DNA of 15,086 bases from NCBI GenBank assembly GCA_017962865.1, contig JAGCUM010000094.1:1-15086 (forward strand). The letters are read 5' to 3'. Shown piece by piece: positions 1-7,049 of the stretch. The notes under the pieces were generated by a model that ran no database searches, was not told the origin of the DNA, and saw only the letters and a program-made list of their open reading frames with translations. Position 1 is the stretch's first letter, and every line of letters begins with the position of its first letter. The position numbers and the translations under genes were made by a program. This stretch comes from Spirochaetales bacterium. GTDB taxonomy: Bacteria; Spirochaetota; Spirochaetia; Sphaerochaetales; Sphaerochaetaceae.

Positions 1-509
1 AGACCTCAATGCTTGTGATAAAGGCCCTGTTTGCCTGTCCGCACGGAGTATTCACGATGAGCAAGGCAATCCCGGGAATCGTGGAGACCTCCGACAACCT
101 GGCAATCGTAAGAATCAACGAAGGAAAACTGGACCTCCAGATCAGCGTCAGAAGCAATGTGGATACCGCAAAGTACTATCTCGTCGACCGCCTAAAAGTA
201 TGTCTGGAGAGCTTCGGCATCGACTGCAAGACCGGAGACGAATACCCGGCTTGGACTCCCAATCCGGATTCGCCGCTGGCCAGGTTCTGTGCACAGGCAT
301 ATGAACAGCAGACAGGAAAGAAGCCCGTTGTGACGGCAATCCACGCAGGATTGGAATGCAGCGTAATCAACAGCAGATGCCCGGGCATGGACAGCGTTTC
401 AATCGGACCTCAGCTGTACGACATACATTCAACCGCAGAGAGGCTCTCGATCAGCTCCTCCTTGAGGGTCTATGAATTCATGAGGCATCTGCTCTCGATA
501 ATCAGATGA
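1..509 (+). CDS. pepD: Aminoacyl-histidine dipeptidase (PepD, M20C family), C-terminal part
   Basis: The 5' end is cut off by the window edge: the reading frame is open from base 3, so the internal ATG at base 9 is not the true start. About 168 codons remain. The fragment resembles the C-terminal third of PepD, a cytoplasmic zinc dipeptidase that cleaves Xaa-His and other dipeptides. Visible hallmarks are CPHGVFTMS followed by VETSDNLA, a substrate-side stretch typical of M20C enzymes, then AIHAGLECSVI, then SIGPQLYDIHSTAERLSI. The His of HSTAE (residue 140 counted from base 9) matches the last metal ligand of M20 peptidases. The gene ends four bases before the convergent peptidase gene at 514, with no clear terminator between them. 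The family call is firm; exact substrate range cannot be judged from a fragment. Confidence 0.9.
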   Translation, partial: TSMLVIKALFACPHGVFTMSKAIPGIVETSDNLAIVRINEGKLDLQISVRSNVDTAKYYLVDRLKVCLESFGIDCKTGDEYPAWTPNPDSPLARFCAQAYEQQTGKKPVVTAIHAGLECSVINSRCPGMDSVSIGPQLYDIHSTAERLSISSSLRVYEFMRHLLSIIR

Positions 510-513
510 TTCT

Positions 514-1209
514 TCAGACGATATTGTAAGTCCAGCCGGACTTGGTGATTTCACTGAGTCTGGCTTTTCTTTCATCAAGATCTTCCATATTGGATTTCAT
601 GAGTTTCCAGAAGTCCTTTCCGTGTCCGCTGAAGCGCAGATGGCAGACTTCGTGCAGAACCGTCATATCTATCAGATCCTTGGGCAATGTCGCGCACATG
701 TAGCTCAGATAGAGGCGCTTTTCCTGCGGATAGCAGACGCCCCACTTGCCCTTCGCGCGGTTGACACCGAACTCCGGGACATCGGCTCCGATGGTCCCGC
801 ACCAGTAGGGAACCCTCTCTTTCAGAACCTTTTCCACGGTCTCCACATATAATTTCTTTATGATTTCCTTGATCTTTTTGATGTCTTGTTTCTTGACTGT
901 TACTATGATTTTATCGTCAACAACATCATATCGGGCTATTTTTCCCTCTATGACCAAGAGGGTCATCTTCTTGCCCAGATAAGGAACGAAATCCCCCGTT
1001 CCGTAGTCGTGGAAAGAGACCTTGCCGGTATGTCGGGCTATCCAGTCCGAGCTGCCGGTCACAAAGGCATCGATCTCCCCGTATGAGGCAAAGTAAGGCG
1101 CGCTTACGATGACCTTGCCCTCGGAGGATATGTGTATTCTGAGATTCCTTTGTCCCCTGTTGCGTCTGAGGGTATAGCTGATGCCTTCGCAGGTGCGTTC
1201 CGTAGTCAC
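514..1209 (-). CDS. YgjP-like zinc metallopeptidase (DUF45/SprT-like)
   Basis: A 231-residue protein with the YgjP/DUF45 layout. The N-terminal beta part (about 8-60) contains SYTLRRNRGQRNLRIHI. A lysine-rich helix spans about 100-135. The zinc peptidase core has KGKWGVCYPQEKRLYLS at about 154-170, then HEVCH (186-190) with a third His at 196 in GHGKDFW. These are the expected HExxH plus downstream His metal ligands, so it should be an active metallopeptidase, probably cytoplasmic because no signal peptide is visible. The physiological substrate of this family is poorly known. The start is GTG at 1209: a stop lies just upstream in frame and no Met or Val follows closely. No Shine-Dalgarno sequence is visible upstream, and a TATGAT element ends seven bases before the GTG, suggesting a leaderless message. 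It diverges from the TraB gene at 1292. Confidence 0.88.
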   Translation of the reverse strand: MTTERTCEGISYTLRRNRGQRNLRIHISSEGKVIVSAPYFASYGEIDAFVTGSSDWIARHTGKVSFHDYGTGDFVPYLGKKMTLLVIEGKIARYDVVDDKIIVTVKKQDIKKIKEIIKKLYVETVEKVLKERVPYWCGTIGADVPEFGVNRAKGKWGVCYPQEKRLYLSYMCATLPKDLIDMTVLHEVCHLRFSGHGKDFWKLMKSNMEDLDERKARLSEITKSGWTYNIV

Positions 1210-1215
1210 GGTTTA

Positions 1216-1221
1216 ATCATA
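1216..1221 (-). promoter_or_regulatory. Candidate -10 element for the YgjP-like gene
   Basis: Read on the - strand this is TATGAT, five of six matches to the -10 consensus. It would start transcription at or near the GTG start codon (1209). The -35 region 17-18 bases further upstream (about 1239-1245) is weak. It overlaps the region used by the opposing TraB promoter. Confidence 0.35.
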
Positions 1222-1239
1222 ATGGGGAACGAACTGTTG

Positions 1240-1268
1240 TTGAATACTTCTCACATAGATTGTATATT
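1240..1268 (+). promoter_or_regulatory. Candidate sigma-70-type promoter for the TraB-family gene
   Basis: TTGAAT at 1240-1245 and TATATT at 1263-1268 are separated by 17 bases. The predicted transcript start is about 1275, giving a short leader that still contains the GGAGG ribosome site at 1282-1286. Confidence 0.5.
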
Positions 1269-1291
1269 TCAATGTACCCTCGGAGGCGAAC

Positions 1292-2485
1292 GTGAGAACA
1301 GAGCACATCAGCGACACCATCAACAAGATTTTCCTGGACAACGGGGATGAGATCATCCTCGTGGGAACCGCGCATGTCTCGCAGGACAGCGTGGATGAGG
1401 TGCGCTCTGTCATAGAAAGCGAACAGCCTGACCACATCTGCCTGGAGCTGGACAAGGGCCGCTACGAGAGCAAGACCAAGGAACAGAGCTATGCCAACAT
1501 GAACCTGACCAAGGTCTTCAGGGAGGGCAAGACCTTCCTGTTGCTCGCAAACACAGCCCTGGCTTCGTTCCAGAAGAAGATGGGAACCCAGACAGGTTCC
1601 GCCCCCGGAGAGGAAATCATCGGAGCCAGCAGGATTGCGGAGGAAAAGGGAATCCCCTATTCGTTCTGCGACCGCGAAATCGCCACCACCCTCAAGCGCG
1701 CCTGGGCCAAGAGCAACCTCTGGAACAAGGCCAAGCTGATTGCAACCCTCCTCTCGAGCGCCTTCGACAAGGAAGAGTTCTCTCCCGAGGAGATGGAGAA
1801 GCTCAAGAATTCCGATACCCTCCAGGAGATGATGAACGAGCTTGCCAAGGAGCTTCCCGGAGCAAAGGAAGCCCTCATCGACGAGCGCGACCGCTATCTG
1901 GCCACAAACATCATGCAGGCCCCGGGAAAGAAGAAGGTCGCCGTGATCGGAGCCGGACACGCGAACGGAATCATCAGGACCATGGAAGGCCTCGAGAACG
2001 GCAAACTCTCAACCGACCTCTCCGAGATCTCCAAGGTTCCCAAGCCGTCCAAGCTGGGCAAGATCATAGGCTGGTCGATACCGGTTATCCTGGTTGCCAT
2101 AATAGTTCTAGCGGGAGTTTTCAACGGCTTCCACGAGAGCCTCAGGTACTTCACCATCTGGGCATGTACGAATGCAGCCACGACAGTGCTTTTCAGCATC
2201 CTCTCCCTCGCCCACCCGCTTAACTGGATAGTATCGGCCATAGCAGCGCCGATTGCCGTGCTCAACCCTGCAATTGGAGTAGGTGTGTTCACGGGCATAG
2301 TCGAAGCCACGATGAGAAAGCCTGCGGTCAAGGATTTCGAGAATCTTTCCGATGATATTTCAAAGTTCAAGGGCTGGTTCAAGAACCGCGTTCTTCATGC
2401 CTTCCTGATTTTCTTCACTTCAAGTCTCGGAAGCATCATCGGAACCTTCGTTCTCTTCCCCATCATGCTCAGGGTCTTCAGCTGA
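1292..2485 (+). CDS. TraB/PrgY-family membrane protein
   Basis: A 397-residue protein of the TraB family, named after the enterococcal pheromone-shutdown protein and found in archaea, some bacteria and eukaryotes. The N-terminal soluble domain carries the family motifs GTAHVS (25-30), LELD (51-54), ERDRYLATNI (188-197) and GAGH (220-223). These conserved His, Glu and Arg residues are shared with the Tiki/EreA-type superfamily, suggesting a hydrolase-like or metal-dependent fold. The C-terminal third has hydrophobic segments near 259-279, 285-305, 310-338 and 367-395, so it should be an integral inner-membrane protein. The start is GTG at 1292, chosen for GGAGG at 1282-1286 with ideal spacing. 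The true function is unknown; a pheromone role should not be assumed outside enterococci. It converges on radA with six bases between stop codons. Confidence 0.88.
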   Translation: MRTEHISDTINKIFLDNGDEIILVGTAHVSQDSVDEVRSVIESEQPDHICLELDKGRYESKTKEQSYANMNLTKVFREGKTFLLLANTALASFQKKMGTQTGSAPGEEIIGASRIAEEKGIPYSFCDREIATTLKRAWAKSNLWNKAKLIATLLSSAFDKEEFSPEEMEKLKNSDTLQEMMNELAKELPGAKEALIDERDRYLATNIMQAPGKKKVAVIGAGHANGIIRTMEGLENGKLSTDLSEISKVPKPSKLGKIIGWSIPVILVAIIVLAGVFNGFHESLRYFTIWACTNAATTVLFSILSLAHPLNWIVSAIAAPIAVLNPAIGVGVFTGIVEATMRKPAVKDFENLSDDISKFKGWFKNRVLHAFLIFFTSSLGSIIGTFVLFPIMLRVFS

Positions 2486-2497
2486 GTTTTTCTATTT
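2468..2497 (+). terminator. Weak candidate terminator overlapping the TraB stop codon
   Basis: CTCAG (2468-2472) can pair with CTGAG (2482-2486) across nine bases, and the stem is followed by TTTTTCTATTT. The stem has only five pairs and includes the stop codon, so this is a weak call. It would be the only plausible stop signal between the convergent TraB and radA genes. Confidence 0.25.
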
Positions 2498-3829
2498 CAG
2501 GATAAATGCGTCTCTTATCTTCTGGCAGCGTTTGAGAAGTATGTTGTTCTTCTCGAAATTCATGCTTGCAGGGACCATCGCCTTGTCGAAGCCCATGTCG
2601 GAAGCGGCCTTCAGGCGTCTGTCCCCGTAGTTTACAGGTCTGACCTCCCCCGCGAGGGACAGTTCTCCGAAGCTTACCATCTTTGCAGGAAGATTCGTCT
2701 CGCTGTATGCAGACCAGAGGGCAAGAGCCAAAGAAAGCTCCACGGAAACCTCGTTGACCTTTATTCCGCCGGCTACGTTGACGTAGATATCCTTGTCCGT
2801 AAGCCTGATGCCCGCATGGCGCTCCAGAATCGCGCAGACACGCAGGACCCTGGAGGAATCTATCCTGTCCGAATAAACGCGGCTGTAGCCGCTTTTTGCC
2901 TCTACTATGAGGGCCTGGATCTCAACCAGGAAGGTTCTTGTACCCTCCGTGATGGCAGTATAGGAGATGCCGGGAGGCAGAGTGCTTTCCTTTCGCTCGG
3001 AAATGAAGAAGCTGGCAGGATCCTTGACCCCTTCAAGACCGGCCGAAGACATCGTGAAGATGCCGATCTCGTCCACCGAACCGAAGCGGTTCTTGGCAGC
3101 CCGTACAAGCCGGACGCCCATAGAAGCCTGCTCGAAATAGAGAACGGTATCAACCATGTGTTCGATGATCTTGGGGCCTGCCAGAGTCCCTTCCTTGGTC
3201 ACGTGGCCGACGAAGAAAACGGCTGTTCCGATGGCCTTGCAGAGGCCTGTGATTTCCATGCAGCAGTTGCGGATCTGGGTAACCGATCCGGCGACGGAAG
3301 TCAGCTCATCGGTAGCCAAAGTCTGAAGGGAATCGATGACTGCGATCTGGGGCTTTTCCGACTTGAGGACGCTCATTATCTTCTCGAGTTTGGTCTCACA
3401 GAAGATGTTGATTCCGCCCAGTTCTAGGCCGAGTCTCTCCGCTCTCTGGCGAACCTGGCTGGCACTCTCCTCTCCGGACACATACAGGACCTTGCGTCGA
3501 GCCGAACAGGCTGCCACCACCTGCAGCAAGAGCGTGGATTTTCCGATGCCCGGTTCTCCGCCAACAAGGACGGAACTGGATCTCACGATTCCGCCGCCCA
3601 GGACACGGTCCAATTCAGGGATACCGCTCTCGAAACGGAACTCAGTGTCATACGGGACATCGGACAATGCCTTGGAGGAGTATTGTGAGGAGTCCTTACT
3701 AACTGCCTTCTTATCCTCTATCTTCTCTTCTGTAAAGGAGTTCCATGAACCGCATTCAGGACAGCGGCCCAGCCATTTGGAACTGGTATATCCGCATTGC
3801 GAACAGATGAACTGTGTAGTTGCCTTCAT
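2492..3829 (-). CDS. radA: DNA repair protein RadA (Sms)
   Basis: A 445-residue, full-length RadA, a RecA-like helicase that processes branched recombination intermediates, extends D-loops and supports repair. The N-terminal C4 zinc finger uses Cys 9, 12, 23 and 26. The RecA-like ATPase core has Walker A GEPGIGKST (91-99) and Walker B around QIAVIDS (161-167). The RadA-specific KNRFGS motif sits at 246-251. The C-terminal part (about 285-445) is the Lon-like domain, including VNVAGGIKVNEVSVELSLAL. All key residues are present. The ATG at 3829 has a strong AAGGAGG at 3837-3843. It lies downstream of the cyclophilin-FKBP gene on the same strand but is separated by two hairpins and has its own possible promoter, so it is probably a separate unit. 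Confidence 0.97.
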   Translation of the reverse strand: MKATTQFICSQCGYTSSKWLGRCPECGSWNSFTEEKIEDKKAVSKDSSQYSSKALSDVPYDTEFRFESGIPELDRVLGGGIVRSSSVLVGGEPGIGKSTLLLQVVAACSARRKVLYVSGEESASQVRQRAERLGLELGGINIFCETKLEKIMSVLKSEKPQIAVIDSLQTLATDELTSVAGSVTQIRNCCMEITGLCKAIGTAVFFVGHVTKEGTLAGPKIIEHMVDTVLYFEQASMGVRLVRAAKNRFGSVDEIGIFTMSSAGLEGVKDPASFFISERKESTLPPGISYTAITEGTRTFLVEIQALIVEAKSGYSRVYSDRIDSSRVLRVCAILERHAGIRLTDKDIYVNVAGGIKVNEVSVELSLALALWSAYSETNLPAKMVSFGELSLAGEVRPVNYGDRRLKAASDMGFDKAMVPASMNFEKNNILLKRCQKIRDAFILK

Positions 3830-3866
3830 GATAAGACCTCCTTACAAACCCTTTTTTCCTCTTTCG

Positions 3867-3896
3867 ATTGTAGGCCGAATGCAAAGAAACCTGCAA
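3867..3896 (-). promoter_or_regulatory. Candidate radA promoter
   Basis: On the - strand, TACAAT (3867-3872) is preceded 18 bases upstream by TTGCAG (3891-3896). The -10 is good and the -35 poor. The -35 falls inside the left arm of the large hairpin at 3887-3946, so initiation and termination signals overlap here. Confidence 0.3.
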
Positions 3897-3946
3897 CACT
3901 GCAAACCCTCTGGAAAAGCGGAATTTGCTAATTGTGTTGCAGGTTT
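3887..3946 (-). terminator. Long-loop hairpin, probable terminator downstream of the cyclophilin-FKBP gene
   Basis: A perfect 13-bp inverted repeat pairs 3887-3899 (AAACCTGCAACAC) with 3934-3946, closing a 34-base loop. Within the loop, GCAAA (3901-3905) and TTTGC (3924-3928) can pair as an inner stem. On the - strand the structure is followed by TTTCTTTGC, and on the + strand by further T residues, so it could stop transcription in either direction. The long loop is unusual for a simple intrinsic terminator. Confidence 0.45.
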
Positions 3947-3952
3947 TTCGTG

Positions 3953-3973
3953 TTAGTCAGCCGTCCTGACTAA
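3953..3973. repeat. Perfect 8-bp hairpin just after the cyclophilin-FKBP stop codon
   Basis: TTAGTCAG (3953-3960) and CTGACTAA (3966-3973) form an 8-bp stem with a CCGTC loop, one base from the stop codon at 3975. There is no T-tract directly after it on the - strand. It may stabilise the 3' end of the message or work with the second hairpin at 3887-3946. Confidence 0.5.
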
Positions 3974-3974
3974 A

Positions 3975-4922
3975 TCAGAAATCCAGCAGTTCCACGTCGA
4001 AAATCAGGTAGGAATTCGGCGGGATGATTCCGGGATAGCCCTGCACTCCGTATCCGAGCTCGGGCGGGATAATCAGTGTCCTTTTTTCTCCCTTGCTCAT
4101 TGTAACGAGAGCCTCATTCCAGCCTTCGATTACCTGTCCGATCTGGAATGTTGCAGGCTGTCCGCGGTGTACCGAAGAGTCGAACATGCGTCCGTCAAGA
4201 AGCGTTCCGGTGTAATGTACCGTAACCGGTTTTCCATACTTCGGGCAGCCTTTTCCGTCACCCTTTTTCAGGACTACATACTGAAGCCCGCTGGGGGTCT
4301 TAACGGTGTTCGGCCAACGGTTCGAAATCTCTTTCTCAACCTTCTCGATCTCGGCTTTCCTGCGGTCCATGGCGCGCTTTGCAGCACTCTGGACAAGGTC
4401 TGCGAAAATCTGCTTCGTAACCTTGAAGTTTTGGGCATCCTCACCGATTCTTTCGATGGTGATGGTGTTGATTTTATCCCCCTGACGGATGGAATTCACC
4501 ACATCCTGGCCTTCAACGACATGTCCGAAGACAGAATGCTTGTCATTCAGCCACGGAGTTTTCACATGGGTGATGAAAAACTGGCTTCCGTTGGTTCCGG
4601 GGCCTGCATTTGCCATACTCAGAACGCCGGGACCGTCATGGCGCAGCGACGGATCGAACTCATCCGGGAAGGAATAGCCCGGTCCGCCGGTTCCGTCACC
4701 CTTGGGACAACCGCCCTGGATCATGAAATTATCGATTACCCTATGGAAATTCAGGCCTTCATAGAAGTTTTCGCCCGGATCCTCCATGTTCAGCTCGCCC
4801 TCGACAAGGCCCACGAAGTTAGCAACAGTCATGGGAACCTTCTGGTATTCAAGGCGGATAACGATGTCTCCTTTCTGTGTATCAATTACGGCATAGAGGC
4901 CGTCTGTGTCTTTATAACTCAT
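3975..4922 (-). CDS. Dual-family immunophilin: cyclophilin-FKBP fusion peptidyl-prolyl isomerase
   Basis: A 315-residue fusion of two unrelated prolyl isomerase folds. Residues about 8-165 are a cyclophilin: [13 protein letters not shown] (59-71) includes the catalytic Arg 61, with QFF at 114-116 and the Trp 124 and His 129 found in cyclosporin-sensitive enzymes. A charged helical linker follows (about 168-203). Residues about 205-315 are an FKBP domain in which the drug-pocket and active-site positions of human FKBP12 all appear kept: Tyr 227, Phe 237, Asp 238, Val 254, Ile 255, Trp 258, Tyr 281 and Phe 298. No signal peptide or membrane segment is seen, so it should be cytoplasmic. The ATG at 4922 has AAGGAA at 4929-4934. 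It starts 25 bases after parB ends and is probably co-transcribed with parAB. Cyclophilin-FKBP fusions are reported from only a few lineages, including a treponeme as far as I recall. Confidence 0.92.
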   Translation of the reverse strand: MSYKDTDGLYAVIDTQKGDIVIRLEYQKVPMTVANFVGLVEGELNMEDPGENFYEGLNFHRVIDNFMIQGGCPKGDGTGGPGYSFPDEFDPSLRHDGPGVLSMANAGPGTNGSQFFITHVKTPWLNDKHSVFGHVVEGQDVVNSIRQGDKINTITIERIGEDAQNFKVTKQIFADLVQSAAKRAMDRRKAEIEKVEKEISNRWPNTVKTPSGLQYVVLKKGDGKGCPKYGKPVTVHYTGTLLDGRMFDSSVHRGQPATFQIGQVIEGWNEALVTMSKGEKRTLIIPPELGYGVQGYPGIIPPNSYLIFDVELLDF

Positions 4923-4947
4923 ATTTAATTCCTTGTATTATAAGTAA

Positions 4948-5880
4948 TTATTCGTATAGCTCATCACCGGGAGCAAGGATCTGGTAAATCTGTTCAAGCT
5001 CTTCTTCGGTAGTGAACGGGATGAGAACCTTACCCTTCTTGATGATTCCGTTCTTAACCTTTCCCTTGATCTCAACCTTATAGCCGGTGGCTGAAAGGAA
5101 CTTTTCCTCAAGATGAACGAGAACAGGGGCCTTTTCATCGGTTCTGACGGGTTTTTCCTCAAGAGGAAGCTTGTTTACGGCACGTTTTCCGCTGTTGAGG
5201 TCCTGTGCAAGGCTCTCAGCCTGTCTTACGGAGAGGTCTTCATCGATGATCTTAGAGAAAAGTATCTCCTGATCGGCAGGATTCTCGACGCTGAGGAGGG
5301 CTCTTGCATGTCCGGAAGTGAAATATCCCTTCTCCAGAGCATCAAGCATCTTGTCGGGAAGGTTGAGAATTCTGACGCTGTTGGCGATTGCAGGACGGCT
5401 TTTACCCACCTTTTTGGCAAGCTCATCTTGCTTAATTCCTGACTGTGTAAGGAGATAAGCATAAGCTCTGGCTTCTTCTACCGTGTTCAGGCTTTCTCTC
5501 TGGATGTTCTCGATAAGGGAAACTTCCATTCTCTGAAGATCCGTAAAATTGCGTACAATACAGGGAACAGTCTTCAGACCGGCCATCTTTGCAGCACGAT
5601 ATCTTCTTTCACCAGCAACAATTACATAGACATTTTCAGCTATTTCCTCAACCAAAATCGGCTGAAGCACGCCTTGGGAAATGATAGAATCTCGCAATTC
5701 CATGAGTGCATCCGGATCAAAAACCTTTCTGGGCTGATTAGGATTAGGCCTGATATTCGAAATATCGATTTCAAGGACTTTTGAACCGGTTTCCTCGAGT
5801 TTTTTCACTTCATAGGTCGAATATTCATCGATCAGAGAGTTAATTCCTCTTCCGAGGCCATGTTTTCTATTAATAGGCAC
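4948..5880 (-). CDS. parB: Chromosome partitioning protein ParB (Spo0J family)
   Basis: A 310-residue ParB, the CTP-dependent clamp that loads at parS sites and spreads on DNA to form the segregation complex. The N-terminal HGLGRGINSLI (7-17) matches the peptide that stimulates ParA ATPase. The N-terminal domain has the CTP-binding boxes GERRYRAAKMAG (90-101) and ENIQRESLNTVEEA (124-137). A helix-turn-helix around 141-162 should recognise parS, and the C-terminal about 60 residues are the dimer domain. The start is GTG at 5880, supported by AAAGGAGG at 5890-5897, which lies within the end of parA. The 11-bp overlap with parA indicates translational coupling. Two perfect matches to the B. subtilis parS consensus lie about 1.1 kb away at 6970 and 7050. 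Confidence 0.96.
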   Translation of the reverse strand: MPINRKHGLGRGINSLIDEYSTYEVKKLEETGSKVLEIDISNIRPNPNQPRKVFDPDALMELRDSIISQGVLQPILVEEIAENVYVIVAGERRYRAAKMAGLKTVPCIVRNFTDLQRMEVSLIENIQRESLNTVEEARAYAYLLTQSGIKQDELAKKVGKSRPAIANSVRILNLPDKMLDALEKGYFTSGHARALLSVENPADQEILFSKIIDEDLSVRQAESLAQDLNSGKRAVNKLPLEEKPVRTDEKAPVLVHLEEKFLSATGYKVEIKGKVKNGIIKKGKVLIPFTTEEELEQIYQILAPGDELYE

Positions 5881-6634
5881 GGTTTATGACCTCCTTTGCA
5901 AGAGCTGCATAGGCTTTTGCACCGGAACAGCTGTTATCATAGGCATTGATCGGCAATCCATGAGACGGAGCTTCGCTCAAACGTACGTTTCTGGGGATTT
6001 TTGATTCAAAAACGAGATCTTTGAAGTATGTGGAAATGTCTTCAACAACTTCATTATTAAGATTTGCACGCTTTGAATACATCGTAAATACGATTCCAAG
6101 CACATCCAGAGCCGGATTCAGACGTTTTTTCACTGAATTGACCGTTCTTAGCAGCAAATTCAGACCTTCCATTGCAAAATACTCGCACTGCATGGGAATA
6201 ATAACGTAATTTGCCCAACAAAGAGCGTTCATTGTAACAAGATCCAATGCAGGAGGACAGTCTGCAAAGATGAAATCGAATTTATCATCGAATGAAGAAA
6301 GAGCATTTTTAAGGAAAAACTCGCGATTATCCTCATCAACAAGCTCAATTGCCAGTCCGGCCATATTAATTCCGCCGCTCAAACAGAACAATCCGTCTAC
6401 AGGAGTGGTCTGAACAGCAGAAAAATCGGCTTCTCCGGCCAAAATTTCATATATTCCGGGTCTAGAAGTGTCTGCAGAGACAGCACTGGACAGATTTCCC
6501 TGGGAATCAAGATCTACAAGCAGCACCTTGTATCCTTCTCTTGCCAGTGCAGAACCAACATTAACCGCAGTGGTAGTCTTACCGACACCACCTTTTTGAT
6601 TCAAAAAAATGATTTTTTTCGCCTGCATATTCAT
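5870..6634 (-). CDS. parA: Chromosome partitioning ATPase ParA (Soj family)
   Basis: A 254-residue ParA/Soj ATPase, which binds DNA non-specifically as an ATP dimer and moves ParB-parS complexes. The deviant Walker A motif KGGVGKTT (14-21) has the signature Lys 14 needed for the ATP sandwich dimer. Walker A' is DLDSQGN (41-47) and Walker B ends at Asp 125 in FIFADCPP. Length is typical for chromosomal ParA. The ATG at 6634 (or the third codon, ATG at 6628) has no visible Shine-Dalgarno sequence. TATAGT at 6642-6647 on the - strand ends eight bases before it, suggesting a leaderless message. A 19-bp palindrome covers that element and touches the start codon, a likely control site. It diverges from the NifU-type gene. 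Confidence 0.96.
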   Translation of the reverse strand: MNMQAKKIIFLNQKGGVGKTTTAVNVGSALAREGYKVLLVDLDSQGNLSSAVSADTSRPGIYEILAGEADFSAVQTTPVDGLFCLSGGINMAGLAIELVDEDNREFFLKNALSSFDDKFDFIFADCPPALDLVTMNALCWANYVIIPMQCEYFAMEGLNLLLRTVNSVKKRLNPALDVLGIVFTMYSKRANLNNEVVEDISTYFKDLVFESKIPRNVRLSEAPSHGLPINAYDNSCSGAKAYAALAKEVINRAY

Positions 6635-6651
6635 AATATAGACTATATTAT
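6633..6651. promoter_or_regulatory. 19-bp palindrome over the parA start and -10 element
   Basis: ATAATATAGACTATATTAT has two perfect 9-bp arms around a central A at 6642. It overlaps the parA start codon and covers the candidate -10 (TATAGT on the - strand, 6642-6647). A protein bound here would block parAB transcription, so this is a candidate operator. The arms are almost all A/T, so chance cannot be dismissed. Confidence 0.45.
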
Positions 6652-6670
6652 TTTGAAAGTCATCAATTTA

Positions 6671-6699
6671 TTGACTTATTTGACACCATATTTTACATT
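6671..6699 (+). promoter_or_regulatory. Candidate promoter for the NifU-type gene
   Basis: TTGACT (6671-6676) and TACATT (6694-6699) are 17 bases apart. Transcription would start near 6706, just before the AAGGAG ribosome site at 6708-6713. A perfect TTGACA at 6680-6685 has no good -10 at the right distance. Confidence 0.4.
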
Positions 6700-6723
6700 A
6701 TTTGCATAAGGAGAGCCCTTGCG

Positions 6724-6966
6724 ATGGAAGATTTGGAGAAAAAAATCATAGAAGCGCTGGATTACGTAAGACCTTCGCTGCAGAACGACGGCGGAGATAT
6801 CGAATATGTTAAGACCGAAGGCAACAAAGTCTTTGTCAGACTTCAGGGAGCCTGTGCCGGATGCATGTATTCAGCTCTTACACTGAAAAATGGTGTAGAA
6901 CGCATGCTTAAGGTCAACGTAGATGAAAACATCGAGGTTGTTGATCTTACATTCCAGGAAAATTAA
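6724..6966 (+). CDS. NifU-type Fe-S cluster scaffold protein (NifU C-terminal domain, Nfu-like)
   Basis: An 80-residue stand-alone NifU C-terminal domain. Such proteins hold or carry Fe-S clusters to target enzymes in the cytoplasm. The family hallmarks are RPSLQNDGGDIEYV (16-29), and GACAGCMYSALTLKNGVE (42-59) with the two cluster-binding cysteines at 44 and 47. Length is typical for single-domain Nfu proteins and all key residues are present. The ATG at 6724 has AAGGAG at 6708-6713. The gene is a single unit: it diverges from parA, and a strong terminator starts 24 bases after its stop codon. A parS site lies directly after the stop, between gene and terminator, so it is part of the message. 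Confidence 0.95.
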   Translation: MEDLEKKIIEALDYVRPSLQNDGGDIEYVKTEGNKVFVRLQGACAGCMYSALTLKNGVERMLKVNVDENIEVVDLTFQEN

Positions 6967-6969
6967 CAC

Positions 6970-6985
6970 TGTTTCACGTGAAACA
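6970..6985. other. parS site 1 (ParB loading site)
   Basis: TGTTTCACGTGAAACA is a perfect 16-bp palindrome identical to the B. subtilis parS consensus. It starts four bases after the NifU-type gene ends. With parAB 1.1 kb away and dnaA 5 kb away, it should be a functional ParB loading site near the origin. Confidence 0.96.
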
Positions 6986-6989
6986 TTTC

Positions 6990-7020
6990 AGCCAGGCTTC
7001 GGCCTGGCTTTCTTTTTATT
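6990..7020 (+). terminator. Intrinsic terminator of the NifU-type gene
   Basis: AGCCAGGC (6990-6997) pairs perfectly with GCCTGGCT (7002-7009) around a TTCG loop closed by C-G, a very stable tetraloop. It is followed by TTCTTTTTATT. This is a textbook Rho-independent terminator and lies between the two parS sites. Confidence 0.93.
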
Positions 7021-7049
7021 CTTTCATGAACAGCTTTGATAATCATTCG

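Noticed and set aside
1217..1960. A 247-codon open frame on the - strand inside the TraB gene
   Set aside because: The + strand frame has clear TraB motifs, a good ribosome site and a promoter. The antisense product looks like a composition artefact.
3200..3205. CACGTG core inside radA
   Set aside because: The flanking bases do not match parS; it is part of the coding sequence.
4937..4942. Perfect TATAAT on the - strand before the cyclophilin-FKBP gene
   Set aside because: A transcript from it would start inside the ribosome site, and no -35 is visible. Read-through from parB is more likely.
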